Numbered from the stretch's first letter, positions 34,022-46,013 are shown. The stretch: DNA of 64,000 nt from Bacteroidetes bacterium GWE2_42_24 (GCA_001768515.1 MEOA01000010.1:1-64000); one strand, 5' to 3'. Notes: generated by a model from the sequence alone, not told the origin. Numbers and translations are program-made.

Positions 34022-35965
34022 CTATTTTACTACAACCTTATGCGTGGTCTTCTGACCATTCGCTGAGATATTGTAGAAATAAATGCCTGACTTCATGTTG
34101 TTAACATCCAGTGTATAAATGTTTTTCCCGGCAACGCCATTGGCATTGAGAGCATAAACACGCTGACCAAGGAGGTTGGTCATTTCAATATTCAGGTTTG
34201 AAGCTTTGTTCAAGTTCACTTCAATGCTAAGGGCTTCTGAAACAGGATTAGGATAAGCTGTCACTGAATTAACAAAATCCATCTGTTCAATTCCAACGCC
34301 ATAAATGAATTCATTGCGTTCGAAAGTAATACCCTTCAGGTAGTCATGGTAAACAGGTTGGCCTGGGTCGTTGGTGGTACGGATATCTGACTTGGAAATA
34401 GGGATTTCCCAAAGGTCATCTGAATGCTTTATAGCGGTGGGTGATACAAACATAAAGTAATTCTCGCCATAGGTTGCACCCTGATTGGTGAAATCTTTTA
34501 CATCTGTGAATAAACCCCCATCAACGAGGTGACCCCAGCCCCGAACATCGGGATAAAGATTGACTTCCTCGCTGAAAAATTCAGAATCGGTATCAGTCCA
34601 GATAGCAAAAACAGCTTTTCCATCGGCAGAACGGCTAGCCTGCAAACGCATATCCCAACCCACAGCATCAGAACCAGCACCGTAGCCTGAATCTTCAGCA
34701 GCAACGTCACGGGTTTCAAGAGTATCAATGTAACGAACAATCCATTCATCGGACTGATTTTCATTATAAATTTCAAACAAGGTTCCTTTTTCATATGTAT
34801 AGGTGTAACCTAATGAATCGGGGTAATCAGAATATGTTCCCTGACAGAGAGCCATAATGTGAAGATTGCCGTTATGGTCAACAACAATATCTGTTTCCGC
34901 AAACCATGGTTTGAATATCTCTTCTGCAGTATTCTGTGTACGACGAAGGGGCCAAATACGTTCCCAAAGTCCACCAGGTAAAGGACCACTACCCACTAAA
35001 ACGGGATTATTCTTAAGATCCAGAATGGACATTAAAGACCAAGTTGCGCCCATGTCAGTTGTTTTATAGATAATAGGCTGATAACCTGTCAGATCATCCG
35101 TAGCTGCACGGGCATCACCACCAATGAACATTGCGTAACCAACACTGCCGTCAGGAGAGAAAGCCATGTTGGCGCTAGTCCTGGCATCGTATGCTCCTGA
35201 AGAAAAATGGAAAGGTACATCCATATCAGCATCGGTATAAGTAAACCCACCAGCAGTACCATCAAAGACACCCTTAAAAATATAACCTTTTGCCCAAGAA
35301 AAGGTAGTTGTGTATTCTACACCAGCCACATGACAGATTCCATTGGCATCAACATCAAAACCACCACGAATCAGCATATCTCCACTACTACTGGCAGTAC
35401 GAAATTCATTGTACAGGGCAGTGTTATCCCAGTTATTGGTCGCAAAATTGTTGCCTAACCAACCGGATCCGCCAGTGATAGGAGCCAGCATTACCTTATA
35501 GGCATTAGCAGGATCCGTATTACCAGCCGGGTTATAAATAGCACCTGAAGGGTAACGGTTGTTCCCTCCATTAGGACCAGCTGAAACTCCTTTAGCAAAG
35601 GTTGCACCACCATCAACTGAAACGGTAGTGGCAATGTCATTACCAGTTCCGATATCATTTGTGTTGCCGCGTGCAGTAAACATAATAGCATCAATGTCAT
35701 CATTGTACGTAATACAGGTTTGCTCCTGTACCAACAAAGTGTAAACGTTCAATGAAGAAAAAAGATCAATTGGCTCAACGTCATTGGTTGCCTTAGGTAA
35801 GACATGATTTTGATACTGCGTCGGATTAACCATCGGAGTAGCATCCTGAACTGTTGAAGCCTGCATTTTTTTGCGAGCACTATTTTCAAATTGAAATGCT
35901 GCACTTTGGGCCATTACTAATGTGCCAAGGCCCATTGCCAAACTTAAGAGTAAGAGTTTTCTCAT
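34022..35965 (-). CDS. Secreted T9SS protein, tandem paralog C
   Basis: A 647-residue protein when started at the ATG before RKLLLLSLAMGLG, which opens a good signal peptide ending VMAQ; an upstream frame start at 36004 would spoil it. Shared paralog phrases: QEQTCITYNDDIDAIMFTAR, GYQPIIYKTTDMGATW and LQASRSADGKAVFAIWTD. C-terminal type A sorting domain (AYPNPVSEALSIEVNL, ending KVVVK). A full-consensus Bacteroidetes promoter lies about 50 bases upstream, so this gene has its own transcript start. Confidence 0.87.
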   Translation of the reverse strand: MRKLLLLSLAMGLGTLVMAQSAAFQFENSARKKMQASTVQDATPMVNPTQYQNHVLPKATNDVEPIDLFSSLNVYTLLVQEQTCITYNDDIDAIMFTARGNTNDIGTGNDIATTVSVDGGATFAKGVSAGPNGGNNRYPSGAIYNPAGNTDPANAYKVMLAPITGGSGWLGNNFATNNWDNTALYNEFRTASSSGDMLIRGGFDVDANGICHVAGVEYTTTFSWAKGYIFKGVFDGTAGGFTYTDADMDVPFHFSSGAYDARTSANMAFSPDGSVGYAMFIGGDARAATDDLTGYQPIIYKTTDMGATWSLMSILDLKNNPVLVGSGPLPGGLWERIWPLRRTQNTAEEIFKPWFAETDIVVDHNGNLHIMALCQGTYSDYPDSLGYTYTYEKGTLFEIYNENQSDEWIVRYIDTLETRDVAAEDSGYGAGSDAVGWDMRLQASRSADGKAVFAIWTDTDSEFFSEEVNLYPDVRGWGHLVDGGLFTDVKDFTNQGATYGENYFMFVSPTAIKHSDDLWEIPISKSDIRTTNDPGQPVYHDYLKGITFERNEFIYGVGIEQMDFVNSVTAYPNPVSEALSIEVNLNKASNLNIEMTNLLGQRVYALNANGVAGKNIYTLDVNNMKSGIYFYNISANGQKTTHKVVVK

Positions 35966-36018
35966 CTTTGTGGTTTTTAGGGTTTTACATGAATTAAATA
36001 ACAAGTTGTCTGAAAAGT

Positions 36019-36048
36019 CAAATATAGACTATTTTTTTCGTATAGCAA
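36019..36048 (-). promoter_or_regulatory. Bacteroidetes promoter for T9SS paralog C
   Basis: On the minus strand TTG (36048-36046), 19 bases, then TATATTTG (36026-36019). This is a full match to TTG-N19-TAnnTTTG. The expected leader is about 45 bases. Confidence 0.75.
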
Positions 36049-36173
36049 GTATCCTTTAAAAAAAACTGAGATAACTCCTGTAATATATAGTATATTTTTA
36101 AGAAATATGTAAATATTACAATCGGTTATCACAAAAAAACACGATTCACATCATGATCTCTGGTTTTTCCTAT

Positions 36174-36204
36174 AAAAAAACTGGGTCGCCGATAGGCGAC
36201 CCAG
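36174..36204 (-). terminator. Terminator after T9SS paralog B
   Basis: CTGGGTCGCC and GGCGACCCAG form a perfect 10-bp stem with loop GATA, and seven T follow on the minus strand. It lies 31 bases after the stop codon. Confidence 0.92.
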
Positions 36205-36235
36205 CATATTATCGGTTGAAAGACAGATTTATCCC

Positions 36236-38143
36236 TTATCGGACAACCAATTTGCGTGTAACGCGCCCTTCTCCAGCGATGACATTATAAAAATAGACAC
36301 CCGCTTTGAGGTCGCTCAGATTTGTAGTGAACTGATGCGAACCGGCTGAAACATTTTTATGAACGATATTTCTCACTGTCTGCCCAACCAAATTTGTGAG
36401 AGTAATTTCGACATTAGAAGCGGTAGCAACATCAATCGTAAAGGTAGTAGTTCCATTGGTCGGATTTGGGTAAACATTCACATTATTTACAATACCTTCA
36501 ACAGATTCAATTCCCACTGGAAAATCACTTAGTTCAAACTTAAGGTCCTTCACATAGTAAAATGTAACAGGCAGACCAGGATCATTAGTTGTCCTGATAT
36601 CGGTAATTGAATAAGGAATCTTCCACGATGTTCCATCATTGATAACGACTTCAGCAGCATAATTATAAAAAGCTTCGCCATAGATATTTGAATTGCGTGT
36701 GAAATTCTTTACTTCAGCAGCTCCATAATCCAAGTGACGGGCATAAGCCAGAATATCTGGGTAGAGGTTAATCTCTGTTCCAAAAAACTCAATATCAGTG
36801 TCAGTCCAGGTAGCAAAGACCACTTTTCCATCGGCTGAACGGCTAGCTTGTAAGCGATGTCCCCAACTCAGTGCATCCTCACCTGATCCATATCCACTTT
36901 CCTCTTTAGGTACATCACGGGCTTCGAGGGTATCAATGTAATTAACAGACCAGTTATCACCCTGGCCTTCATTATAGAGTTCGAAGATGGCACCTTTTTC
37001 ATAGGTGTAGGTATAGCCAATTGAATCAATATGATCTGAATAAGCACCCTTAGCAAGTGTGAAAATGTGAAGATTGCCATTGGCATCAACAACACCATCG
37101 GTTTCTGCGAACATCGGTTTTACAGTTCCCCCTGTAGACCATTCTCTCTTTAAAGGGTACAGGTAGGGCTCCATAACCGAATTGTTCTTCAAATCGATAT
37201 AGGCCATCAGGTTCCAAGTTTCACCACCATCGGTAGATTTATAAACAACCGGCTGGTAGGAGCAGCGATCACTACCTGCACGCGCGTCTGATCCAATAAA
37301 ATAAACATATCCTACAGATCCGTCGGCAGCCCAGGCAGTATTTATTTGTGTATAGCTCATGTAATAAGCGCCATCAGTTCCTTTAACAATATCCGGGTAT
37401 AGGGTCTGTGAGGTCCAGTTAAATTTGTTGTTAGCATTGTCAAATGTCCCTTTATAAACATAACCCAGGAAACTTGTTGGTCCAGAGGTGCCAACATACT
37501 GCAGTCCAACCATATGAACACTGCCAGTATTATCAATAGTCATACCGTTACGCGTAAGAAGATCTCCTGCTCCGGTTGTGCCTATTGTACTTTCGATGGC
37601 ATTTGCTCCACCAAAAGTAGTACTGGCGAAGAAGTTACCTTCCCAGGCGCCAATGGTATAGGGGCCGGCCATTACACTGAAAGCATCATTTACATTGGTA
37701 TTACCGGCAGGATTATAAATCACTCCACTCGGATAGCGATGAAGCTTGCCACCTTGTGCCGTAATAGCTACGGTTGAATTGAAAGAATTACCACCGTCGG
37801 TGGAGGTGGAGTTGATCAGGTCGTTACCCGTTCCAATCACATTAGTTTCGCCACGGTGGGTCATCATGATCAGATCAAGGTCGGGATTGTAAGCCATACA
37901 GGCCTGTTCTTCAACCAACACGGTGTAAATGTTCAAAGAGCTTGAGATCTTAACTTTATCTACCTCTGAAGCAGCTTTGGGAAGATTTGGACGCACGTAC
38001 TGAAGCGGGTTTCCCGTAACAGTAGGATCCTGTAGTGCACGCGGACTGTTCTGCATGCGTTTGGTCGCGTTGGTAAGGTAAGTCTGGCTAAATCCAGAAA
38101 CACCAATCCCAATAACGAGACCCACGAGTAGGACTCTTTTCAT
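36236..38143 (-). CDS. Secreted T9SS protein, tandem paralog B
   Basis: A 635-residue protein started at the ATG before KRVLLVGLVIGIG, giving a clean signal peptide ending GFSQ; the frame could extend 14 residues further. It carries the shared phrases VEEQACMAYNPDLDLIMMTH, HRYPSGVIYNPAGNTN, YQPVVYKSTDGGETWNLM and LQASRSADGKVVFATWTD. C-terminal type A sorting domain (VYPNPTNGTTTFTIDV, ending KLVVR). It is followed by a strong terminator and preceded by a possible promoter. Confidence 0.87.
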   Translation of the reverse strand: MKRVLLVGLVIGIGVSGFSQTYLTNATKRMQNSPRALQDPTVTGNPLQYVRPNLPKAASEVDKVKISSSLNIYTVLVEEQACMAYNPDLDLIMMTHRGETNVIGTGNDLINSTSTDGGNSFNSTVAITAQGGKLHRYPSGVIYNPAGNTNVNDAFSVMAGPYTIGAWEGNFFASTTFGGANAIESTIGTTGAGDLLTRNGMTIDNTGSVHMVGLQYVGTSGPTSFLGYVYKGTFDNANNKFNWTSQTLYPDIVKGTDGAYYMSYTQINTAWAADGSVGYVYFIGSDARAGSDRCSYQPVVYKSTDGGETWNLMAYIDLKNNSVMEPYLYPLKREWSTGGTVKPMFAETDGVVDANGNLHIFTLAKGAYSDHIDSIGYTYTYEKGAIFELYNEGQGDNWSVNYIDTLEARDVPKEESGYGSGEDALSWGHRLQASRSADGKVVFATWTDTDIEFFGTEINLYPDILAYARHLDYGAAEVKNFTRNSNIYGEAFYNYAAEVVINDGTSWKIPYSITDIRTTNDPGLPVTFYYVKDLKFELSDFPVGIESVEGIVNNVNVYPNPTNGTTTFTIDVATASNVEITLTNLVGQTVRNIVHKNVSAGSHQFTTNLSDLKAGVYFYNVIAGEGRVTRKLVVR

Positions 38144-38226
38144 TTTACTTAAAATTAAATTAGACAATAGGTTAGATTTCCTCATTGCGCCGGTTAAAGC
38201 GCCGACTTCATCCCTGAAGTCTCTTG

Positions 38227-38259
38227 CAAAAATAAAGAATATTCACTATAAAAGAACAA
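38227..38259 (-). promoter_or_regulatory. Possible promoter for T9SS paralog B
   Basis: On the minus strand TATTTTTG (38234-38227) with TTG (38259-38257) at a 22-base spacing, slightly longer than the usual 19. The leader would be about 77 bases. Confidence 0.45.
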
Positions 38260-38289
38260 CCCGGGGAAGATAATAAACCTTCACCCGGG
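38260..38289 (-). terminator. Possible terminator after T9SS paralog A
   Basis: CCCGGG occurs at 38260-38265 and 38284-38289 with further pairing (GAAG/CTTC) inside, about 110 bases after the stop codon. There is no T-run directly after it on the minus strand. Confidence 0.35.
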
Positions 38290-38397
38290 CAACCAAATCA
38301 TGCAACTGCTAAAAACAACAACCTAAAATACTCAATATGTGAGATATAAATATTTATACAGCCCCTGAAAGGCATTCCTTAAAGTAAAAATTTATAT

Positions 38398-40296
38398 TCA
38401 TTTTACGATAAACTTCCTGACTGTATATGTTGAATTGACACTCACGCGGAGAAAATATATACCTGACTTAAGTGAATTTACATCAATTGACATCGTGTTT
38501 TCCCCAGCCTTGAATGCTACGGATACACCTGGCAGGACTTTTGAACCTGTGAGATCAAATACACATAAATCAACTTCGGCCTGATCAGCAACAGAAACGA
38601 TAACATTAACCTTTTCAGCTGCAGGATTTGGATACAGATTCACAGTAGATTCTCTGACGGCCTCATTAACTCCATCAATAATAAAGTCACCATCACTAAA
38701 GCCAATCCCCCTGACAAAACGATGAAAGACGGGAAGGTCAGGATCATTGGTCGTGTGAATATCTGTTGTTGTAACTGGAAGCATCCAGCCCCCTTCAGCC
38801 CGTTTAACTATTGGTGAGAGGTAATGGAAATAATTATCGCCCCAAACATCGCTACCATTTGTAAAATCAACTACATAGGTTGACCGGTTATTCTCTAAAT
38901 CGCGCCCCCAGCCAAAAAGATCAGGATACAAATTGATGTCAACCCCGAAGAAACTCGAATCAGTATCGGTCCATGTAACAAAAACGAAATCGCCTTCAGG
39001 CGAAGTGGCAGCCTGTACACGGTGACCCCACCCAACAGCATCTTCACCAGACCCATAACCTGATTCGGTAGATAATACCTGATCGGTCTGCATTGTATCC
39101 ACAAACTGTATTAGCCACTCATTTCCCTGGCCCTGATTGAACAACTCAAACAGTGTCCCATTGTCATTGTTATAAACATAGCCCAATGAATCAGCATGAT
39201 CACTTGAACCACCTTTGCAAAGCATGAACACATGTGCGTTTCCATCGTTATCAACTACCATATCAGTCTCTGAAACAAATGGTTTCACAATATTTGGATC
39301 ACGAGCCAAACCAGGAAGCCAGGGAATCAGGGCAGGATGATTTTTCAGATTAATGTAATCCATGATCTCCCAAGTAACACCTCTGTCAATACTTTTATAA
39401 ATGATGGGTTGAAATGAACATAAATCATCACCGCTGCGGGCATCTGCCCCGACAAAAGACATATAACCGATCTGACCGTTAGGAGAAAACGCAACATTAA
39501 TTTCTGATACAAGTATATCCCAGGTTTGATCTCCTGCATGATTTACATCAGGGTTTAGTATCTGCTCGGTCCATTCAAACTGACCAGAACCGGTATTGTA
39601 AACACCCCTCAGTATATGTCCTTCGCAATATGTAGCATAATTCTGACCGTTGAGCGCATAAGCCGCTCCACATATATGAGCCACCCCTCCTGGATCAACT
39701 GTCAATCCATGCCGAACTATCAAATCATATCCAGAAGTGTTTTCAACCATTTTCTCATCAACTTGTAGGCCTTCAAATGTAGAACTTGCCAAATAGGTTT
39801 TAGACCAACTGTTACTTTCTGTCCTTGGCCCCGCCAACAATCTGTAAGCATCACCAATAGTTGTATTTCCTTGAGGATTGAATATGATCCCACTGGGATA
39901 CCTCCGTAAAATATTAGTATTTGCAAGGGATATTTCAGATTCAAACGTCGCACCATCATCGATTGAAGTTGATGAAACTAATTCATTGCCTGTAGCAATT
40001 ACACCAGGATTTCCACGATTAGTAAACATCAACATATCCAAATCAGGGTTATAAATCAGACAATGCTGCTGGGCCATAAGTACAGAAAAAATGTTAACAG
40101 ACGATGAAATATCTGTGATTGAGATATTATCCTTAACTTTTTCAAGTTTTAGGCCATTATAAGGAATAGCCACGGCATCAGTTCGCTCAATGATGCGTTC
40201 ATGAACACGGGCTTTCTCCGAATGGACAACATTCTGCGCATTTGTAGTCAACACAAGACACGCCAGCCCCACAAAAAAAAGTAGATGCTTCTTCAT
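38398..40296 (-). CDS. Secreted T9SS protein, tandem paralog A
   Basis: A 632-residue protein with a signal peptide (about 1-20, ending TNAQ). It is the most diverged of the four: AQQHCLIYNPDLDMLMFTNR, RRYPSGIIFNPQGNTT, QPIIYKSIDRGVTWEIMDY and VQAATSPEGDFVFVTWTD. C-terminal type A sorting domain (LYPNPAAEKVNVIVSV, ending RKFIVK). It heads the array in transcription order. No recognised enzymatic domain. Confidence 0.87.
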   Translation of the reverse strand: MKKHLLFFVGLACLVLTTNAQNVVHSEKARVHERIIERTDAVAIPYNGLKLEKVKDNISITDISSSVNIFSVLMAQQHCLIYNPDLDMLMFTNRGNPGVIATGNELVSSTSIDDGATFESEISLANTNILRRYPSGIIFNPQGNTTIGDAYRLLAGPRTESNSWSKTYLASSTFEGLQVDEKMVENTSGYDLIVRHGLTVDPGGVAHICGAAYALNGQNYATYCEGHILRGVYNTGSGQFEWTEQILNPDVNHAGDQTWDILVSEINVAFSPNGQIGYMSFVGADARSGDDLCSFQPIIYKSIDRGVTWEIMDYINLKNHPALIPWLPGLARDPNIVKPFVSETDMVVDNDGNAHVFMLCKGGSSDHADSLGYVYNNDNGTLFELFNQGQGNEWLIQFVDTMQTDQVLSTESGYGSGEDAVGWGHRVQAATSPEGDFVFVTWTDTDSSFFGVDINLYPDLFGWGRDLENNRSTYVVDFTNGSDVWGDNYFHYLSPIVKRAEGGWMLPVTTTDIHTTNDPDLPVFHRFVRGIGFSDGDFIIDGVNEAVRESTVNLYPNPAAEKVNVIVSVADQAEVDLCVFDLTGSKVLPGVSVAFKAGENTMSIDVNSLKSGIYFLRVSVNSTYTVRKFIVK

Positions 40297-40723
40297 AACA
40301 ATAGATTATTTAGGATAATTAATAATTGCCGGAAAACCCGGCACAAAACACTCATTTAAAAAGAAATAACGCAATTATCATGATCATGCGATAGTGTAGT
40401 ATAATAGCATGACGTATTTGCAATCACTGCAAAACATCCGTTGATTCTCATATGAAAAGGTTACTTGTGAATTAATGGACTAACGCCATAGAATCAGTAA
40501 TACGATAACTTTTCAGACAACTATGTTATCCGACTCATTATTACACCCTGTACAGAATGACAGTTTTGCCTTACACTCTGTTGATCTGACTAAAAAGAGA
40601 TGGGCAAATTCCAATTCAGCTTTCCATCAAATCAGCATTCTCAATGACACATTTTGTTATTCCTATCTATCCAGACGTAGTTCATAGTCTGATGGTTGCC
40701 TTAGGCAAAAAAATAACAAAAAA
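40297..40723. other. Intergenic stretch before the T9SS protein array
   Basis: No gene. A small hairpin GCCGG-aaaac-CCGGC lies near 40328-40343. No TAnnTTTG match for paralog A was found on the minus strand. Nothing else stands out. Confidence 0.4.
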
Positions 40724-41878
40724 TCAAATCGTAGCTGACCTGTTGAGCATGTTATCAGAATTAAATGAAAATCTATAGGTGACGTGCTTTTTGGCAAACA
40801 CTGAACCGGTAGCCGCTTGTAAAGCCTGCATTTTAGGGTTAAAGTCTCCTACCCAACTAAGCTCTAACTCATGTATCCATGTTTTCTTAAGTATCGTCCG
40901 GTAAAGATGATATATAATCCCTGCCTCAATACCGTACCGCTGGTAACGTGGTAAGATCCCCATAATAATCATTCGGGCTCTGCTGTACCTGCGAAGCCTT
41001 AGTCCGATAAGCAGGCTAAGTTTGTGAATCAAATTAAGCTTTCCCTTAAATGGCTTTATTAATTGGTTGATATCAGGAAAGATAATCTCGAAACCGATTG
41101 GCTCATCATGATGATAGGCAAACCAAATAAGCTCAGGATCAATGATTGCTCTTGCTTTTGTAAATGTCTTTCGGAGGGTATCGATTTCAATAGGAGTAAA
41201 ATTATCATGAAACTTCCATGCTCCGTCATACACGGTTTTGAAGTCAGCAAGAAACCTCTCCGACTGCCTGAAGTCAAAATGTCGATAGTTAAACTCCTTT
41301 TTTCTGAGGACCCAGTCGGCTATCTTACCAAACCGCGCAGGTATTGGTTTAGTTAGATCCAGATGATTGGTTCTTTGCTGAAAATATTCTTTAAATCCGT
41401 ATGACTCAAAGAGATGTTGGTAATAGGGCATATGGTATGGCATACCATATCCGGGATGAGTAAACCCCTCGACCAGCAGTCCCCAGAAATTGTCGTTCTC
41501 ACCAAAATTCACCGGCCCGTCCATGGCCTTCATTCCCTGATCTTCAAGCCATTTACGGCAAGAATCAAAAAGCATAAAGGCAGCCTCCTGATTATTGATA
41601 CATTCAAAAAAACCCAAGCCACCAGTTGGCACTTCGTATCCAAAAGCTTTATTCCTATTAATAAAGGCAGCAACACGCCCAATTGCTTTTCCACTGTTGT
41701 ATAACACCCACCGTATGGTCTCACCATGCGAATAAAAGACATTAACAGAAGGATTAAAAATATCATTGATCTCAGCATCAAAAGGGCAAACCCAATGAGG
41801 GTCATCACGATAGATAAAACGTGCTACATCAAGAAAATCAACCTCTACTTGTTTATTTGAAACTTCAATCAATTCCAT
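40724..41878 (-). CDS. GNAT-like acyltransferase domain protein
   Basis: About 384 residues. The body (VLYNSGKAIGRVAAFIN, GFFECINNQEAAFMLFDSC, KAMDGPVNFGENDNFWGLLV) and the C-terminal part (RARMIIMGILPRYQRYGIEA, ELSWVGDFNPKMQALQAATG) match a family of two-lobed GNAT-like proteins of about 380 residues common in Bacteroidota and often left as hypothetical. The acceptor is unknown. The frame is open to 41938, but a near-consensus promoter lies inside that extension, so the ATG at 41878 is chosen. Confidence 0.8.
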   Translation of the reverse strand: MELIEVSNKQVEVDFLDVARFIYRDDPHWVCPFDAEINDIFNPSVNVFYSHGETIRWVLYNSGKAIGRVAAFINRNKAFGYEVPTGGLGFFECINNQEAAFMLFDSCRKWLEDQGMKAMDGPVNFGENDNFWGLLVEGFTHPGYGMPYHMPYYQHLFESYGFKEYFQQRTNHLDLTKPIPARFGKIADWVLRKKEFNYRHFDFRQSERFLADFKTVYDGAWKFHDNFTPIEIDTLRKTFTKARAIIDPELIWFAYHHDEPIGFEIIFPDINQLIKPFKGKLNLIHKLSLLIGLRLRRYSRARMIIMGILPRYQRYGIEAGIIYHLYRTILKKTWIHELELSWVGDFNPKMQALQAATGSVFAKKHVTYRFSFNSDNMLNRSATI

Positions 41879-41896
41879 GTCATCTGTTTTGTTGTG

Positions 41897-41927
41897 CAAA
41901 TGTAGTAGATTCAAGCGGTGCTGGCAA
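41897..41927 (-). promoter_or_regulatory. Bacteroidetes promoter for the GNAT-like gene
   Basis: On the minus strand TTG (41927-41925), 20 bases, then TACATTTG (41904-41897). The leader would be about 12 bases to the ATG at 41878. Confidence 0.65.
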
Positions 41928-41953
41928 ATACAACTCATATCATGGAACTAGTT

Positions 41954-41994
41954 AAAAAAACACAGCACCATAGATATAACAATCTGTGGTGCTG
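41954..41994 (-). terminator. Terminator after eno
   Basis: CAGCACCA and TGGTGCTG pair, with three further pairs inside (AGA/TCT), and a run of seven T follows on the minus strand. It lies 28 bases after the eno stop codon. Confidence 0.9.
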
Positions 41995-42022
41995 CAAAAC
42001 TCGGTAAAAGACGCAAGCAGGT

Positions 42023-43383
<1,361 letters not shown>

Positions 43384-43406
43384 AAAGAACCTACAAAGTA
43401 TTAAAT

Positions 43407-43877
43407 TTATTCATCCTTTTTGGTCTCAGTAGGAGAAGCAACATCAGTTGCCTTCTTCTTGCTACGTCGTGTCCTGGTCGAACGAGTAGCTTTGGTGTCC
43501 TGTGATCCAATCATCAGTTCATTGAAATCTACCAGCTCCATCATACACATTTCAGCAGCATCACCCAGACGGTTGCCAGTCCTGAGTATCCTGGTGTAAC
43601 CTCCTGGACGATTGGCTACTTTAACACTAATGGTGCGGAACAGTTCCGTTACAGCTTCTTTATTGCAAAGATAACTGTAAACCATACGGCGGTTATGCAT
43701 GGAGTCTTCTTTGCCACGGGTGATCAAAGGCTCCACATACTTGCGAAGTTCTTTGGCTTTTGCAACGGTGGTAGTGATTCTTTTAGCCAGAATCAGGGAT
43801 GAAGCCATGTTGGAGAGCATTGCCTTTCGGTGCGTGCTGGTTCTGCCTAAATGGTTGACTTTCTTACCGTGTCTCAT
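43407..43877 (-). CDS. rplQ: Ribosomal protein L17
   Basis: A 156-residue L17 ([40 protein letters not shown]). Residues 120-156 are a Lys/Thr/Glu-rich tail longer than the usual E. coli form (127 residues), as seen in other Bacteroidota. Last gene of the ribosomal cluster, five bases after rpoA. Confidence 0.96.
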   Translation of the reverse strand: MRHGKKVNHLGRTSTHRKAMLSNMASSLILAKRITTTVAKAKELRKYVEPLITRGKEDSMHNRRMVYSYLCNKEAVTELFRTISVKVANRPGGYTRILRTGNRLGDAAEMCMMELVDFNELMIGSQDTKATRSTRTRRSKKKATDVASPTETKKDE

Positions 43878-43882
43878 TTTTA

Positions 43883-44875
43883 TTAATCCTTATCTAGTTT
43901 ATATTTTTCAATTTTCATCCCAAATTCTAATCCCTTGGTATCAACCAACTCCTCGAGTTCGGTGAGTGATTTTTTACCAAAATTGCGGAATTTGAGTAAA
44001 TCGCTTTTGTTGTAAGAAACCAGATCGCCAAGAGTTTCAACATCAGCAGCTTTAAGGCAGTTAAGCGCCCTTACACTGAGGTCGAGATCGACTAACTTAG
44101 TTTTCAACAACTGGCGAATATGCAATGAACCTTCGTCAAGGTCGTCATTCAACACTTTCACTTCCAAATCCATGGTTATCTTCTCATCGCTGAAAAGAAG
44201 AAAGTGATGAATCAGAATTTTTGCCGATTCTTTTAGTGCATCTTTAGGAGAGATTGATCCATCGGTCACAATTTCAAGAATGAGCTTTTCGTAGTCAGTT
44301 TTCTGCTCAACACGAAAATTCTCCACAGTGTAGCGAACATTCTTTACAGGTGTATGAATCGAGTCCATAGCGATAGTGCCAATCGGAGCATTTAAGGCCT
44401 TGTTCTCCTCGGCAGGAATGTAACCACGTCCTTTATCGATGGTAAGTTCAAGCGATAGCTTGATAGAGCGTTCCATATTGCAGATAACAACGCCCGGATT
44501 CAGAACCTGAAATACTGACAGGAATTTGTTAATATTTCCGGCGGTAAACTGATCCTGATCGCCGATCACCACGTGAACTTTCTCACTGGTTTCTGTATCC
44601 ACGAGTCGCTTAAAGCGGATTTGTTTAAGGTTAAGGATGATGTCAGTAACATCTTCCACCACACCTTTGATCGAGGAAAACTCATGATCGACACCGTCGA
44701 TGCGCACCGAAGTGATTGCAAAACCTTCAAGCGAACTCAACAGAATTCGACGAAGCGCATTGCCAATGGTGATGCCAAATCCAGGTTCCAAAGGACGAAA
44801 TTCAAAGATTCCTTTATTATCGTCGGAGTGAACCATGATCACTTTATCCGGTTTTTGAAAAGTCAGAAGAGCCAT
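43883..44875 (-). CDS. rpoA: RNA polymerase alpha subunit
   Basis: A 330-residue alpha subunit. The N-terminal dimerisation domain has [20 protein letters not shown], and the C-terminal domain that contacts promoter UP elements has [19 protein letters not shown]. Part of the alpha operon rpsM-rpsK-rpsD-rpoA-rplQ in standard order. Confidence 0.98.
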   Translation of the reverse strand: MALLTFQKPDKVIMVHSDDNKGIFEFRPLEPGFGITIGNALRRILLSSLEGFAITSVRIDGVDHEFSSIKGVVEDVTDIILNLKQIRFKRLVDTETSEKVHVVIGDQDQFTAGNINKFLSVFQVLNPGVVICNMERSIKLSLELTIDKGRGYIPAEENKALNAPIGTIAMDSIHTPVKNVRYTVENFRVEQKTDYEKLILEIVTDGSISPKDALKESAKILIHHFLLFSDEKITMDLEVKVLNDDLDEGSLHIRQLLKTKLVDLDLSVRALNCLKAADVETLGDLVSYNKSDLLKFRNFGKKSLTELEELVDTKGLEFGMKIEKYKLDKD

Positions 44876-44914
44876 ATATTGGTTGTTATCTAATTAAACA
44901 GATCAAACAATAGA

Positions 44915-45520
44915 TTACTTGGAGTACAACTCAACGATGAGCTGTTCCTTAATATTCTCGGGAATTTCTTCACGAGGAGGATAGTTCATAAATTTACCTG
45001 TCATCATGGAAATGTCCCATTCAAGCCAGCTATACTGTTGTCCTCGTCCTGAAAGTGAATCAGTAACAGTTTCCAGAGATTTTGATTTCTCGCGAACTGC
45101 GATGATATCGCCCGGACGAAGGTGATATGAAGGAATGTTGACTACAGAACCATTAACGGTAATGTGACGATGACCAACCAGCTGACGGGCTGCACTGCGC
45201 GAAGGAGCAATGCCGAGGCGGTAAACTACGTTATCGAGACGGGCTTCAATAAACTGAAGAAGAACTTCACCAGTAATACCATGTGATCTGGCAGCCTTTT
45301 CAAACAAATTCCTGAACTGACGTTCTAGAATTCCATAGGTATACTTAGCCTTTTGCTTCTCAGCCAGCTGAATACCATACTCACTCTGTTTGTTTCTGCG
45401 TTTTGAATTACCGTGCATTCCCGGAGGGAAATTCTTCTTCTCGAAATATTTATCAGGTCCAAATATAGGATCTTTGAAACGTCGTGCAATTTTTGTCTTA
45501 GGACCAATGTATCTTGCCAT
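44915..45520 (-). CDS. rpsD: Ribosomal protein S4
   Basis: A 201-residue S4 with the S4 RNA-binding motif [20 protein letters not shown] and [10 protein letters not shown]. Its N-terminus ([20 protein letters not shown]) has no cysteines, so it is the zinc-free form. It helps start 30S assembly and, in E. coli, represses its own operon. Confidence 0.98.
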   Translation of the reverse strand: MARYIGPKTKIARRFKDPIFGPDKYFEKKNFPPGMHGNSKRRNKQSEYGIQLAEKQKAKYTYGILERQFRNLFEKAARSHGITGEVLLQFIEARLDNVVYRLGIAPSRSAARQLVGHRHITVNGSVVNIPSYHLRPGDIIAVREKSKSLETVTDSLSGRGQQYSWLEWDISMMTGKFMNYPPREEIPENIKEQLIVELYSK

Positions 45521-45576
45521 AACGGATTTGTTGAATTGGGTTTATTGCTATTCCCTAGATTAATAACTTCAAATAA

Positions 45577-45975
45577 TTATACTCTGCGGCGTTTAGGAGG
45601 ACGGCAACCATTGTGAGGCAAAGGAGTAATATCCTTAATCTCGGTTACTTCTATACCGGCACCATGCAGGGTACGGATGGCAGACTCACGGCCTGAGCCG
45701 GGGCCTTTCACAAATACTTTCACTTTGCGCAGTCCAAGATCGTAAGCAACTTTTGCACAATCAGTAGTTGCCATTTGAGCAGCGTATGGGGTATTTTTCT
45801 TTGATCCCCTGAAGCCCATTTTTCCAGCCGAAGCCCAGGAAATAACCTGTCCGGCATTGTTGGTAAGGGTAACGATAATGTTATTGAAAGAGGCACTGAC
45901 ATAAGCCCGTCCGGTAGCTTCTACCTTTACGACCCTTTTCTTGGTGCTCTTTGCAGATTTCTGACTTTTAGCCAT
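45577..45975 (-). CDS. rpsK: Ribosomal protein S11
   Basis: A 132-residue S11: [36 protein letters not shown] and the basic C-terminus [14 protein letters not shown]. The N-terminal Lys/Ser-rich tail is normal for the family. Confidence 0.98.
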   Translation of the reverse strand: MAKSQKSAKSTKKRVVKVEATGRAYVSASFNNIIVTLTNNAGQVISWASAGKMGFRGSKKNTPYAAQMATTDCAKVAYDLGLRKVKVFVKGPGSGRESAIRTLHGAGIEVTEIKDITPLPHNGCRPPKRRRV

Positions 45976-46013
45976 CTCTGATTATCCTTTGTAATTAAAA
46001 TATTGCTTATTAA

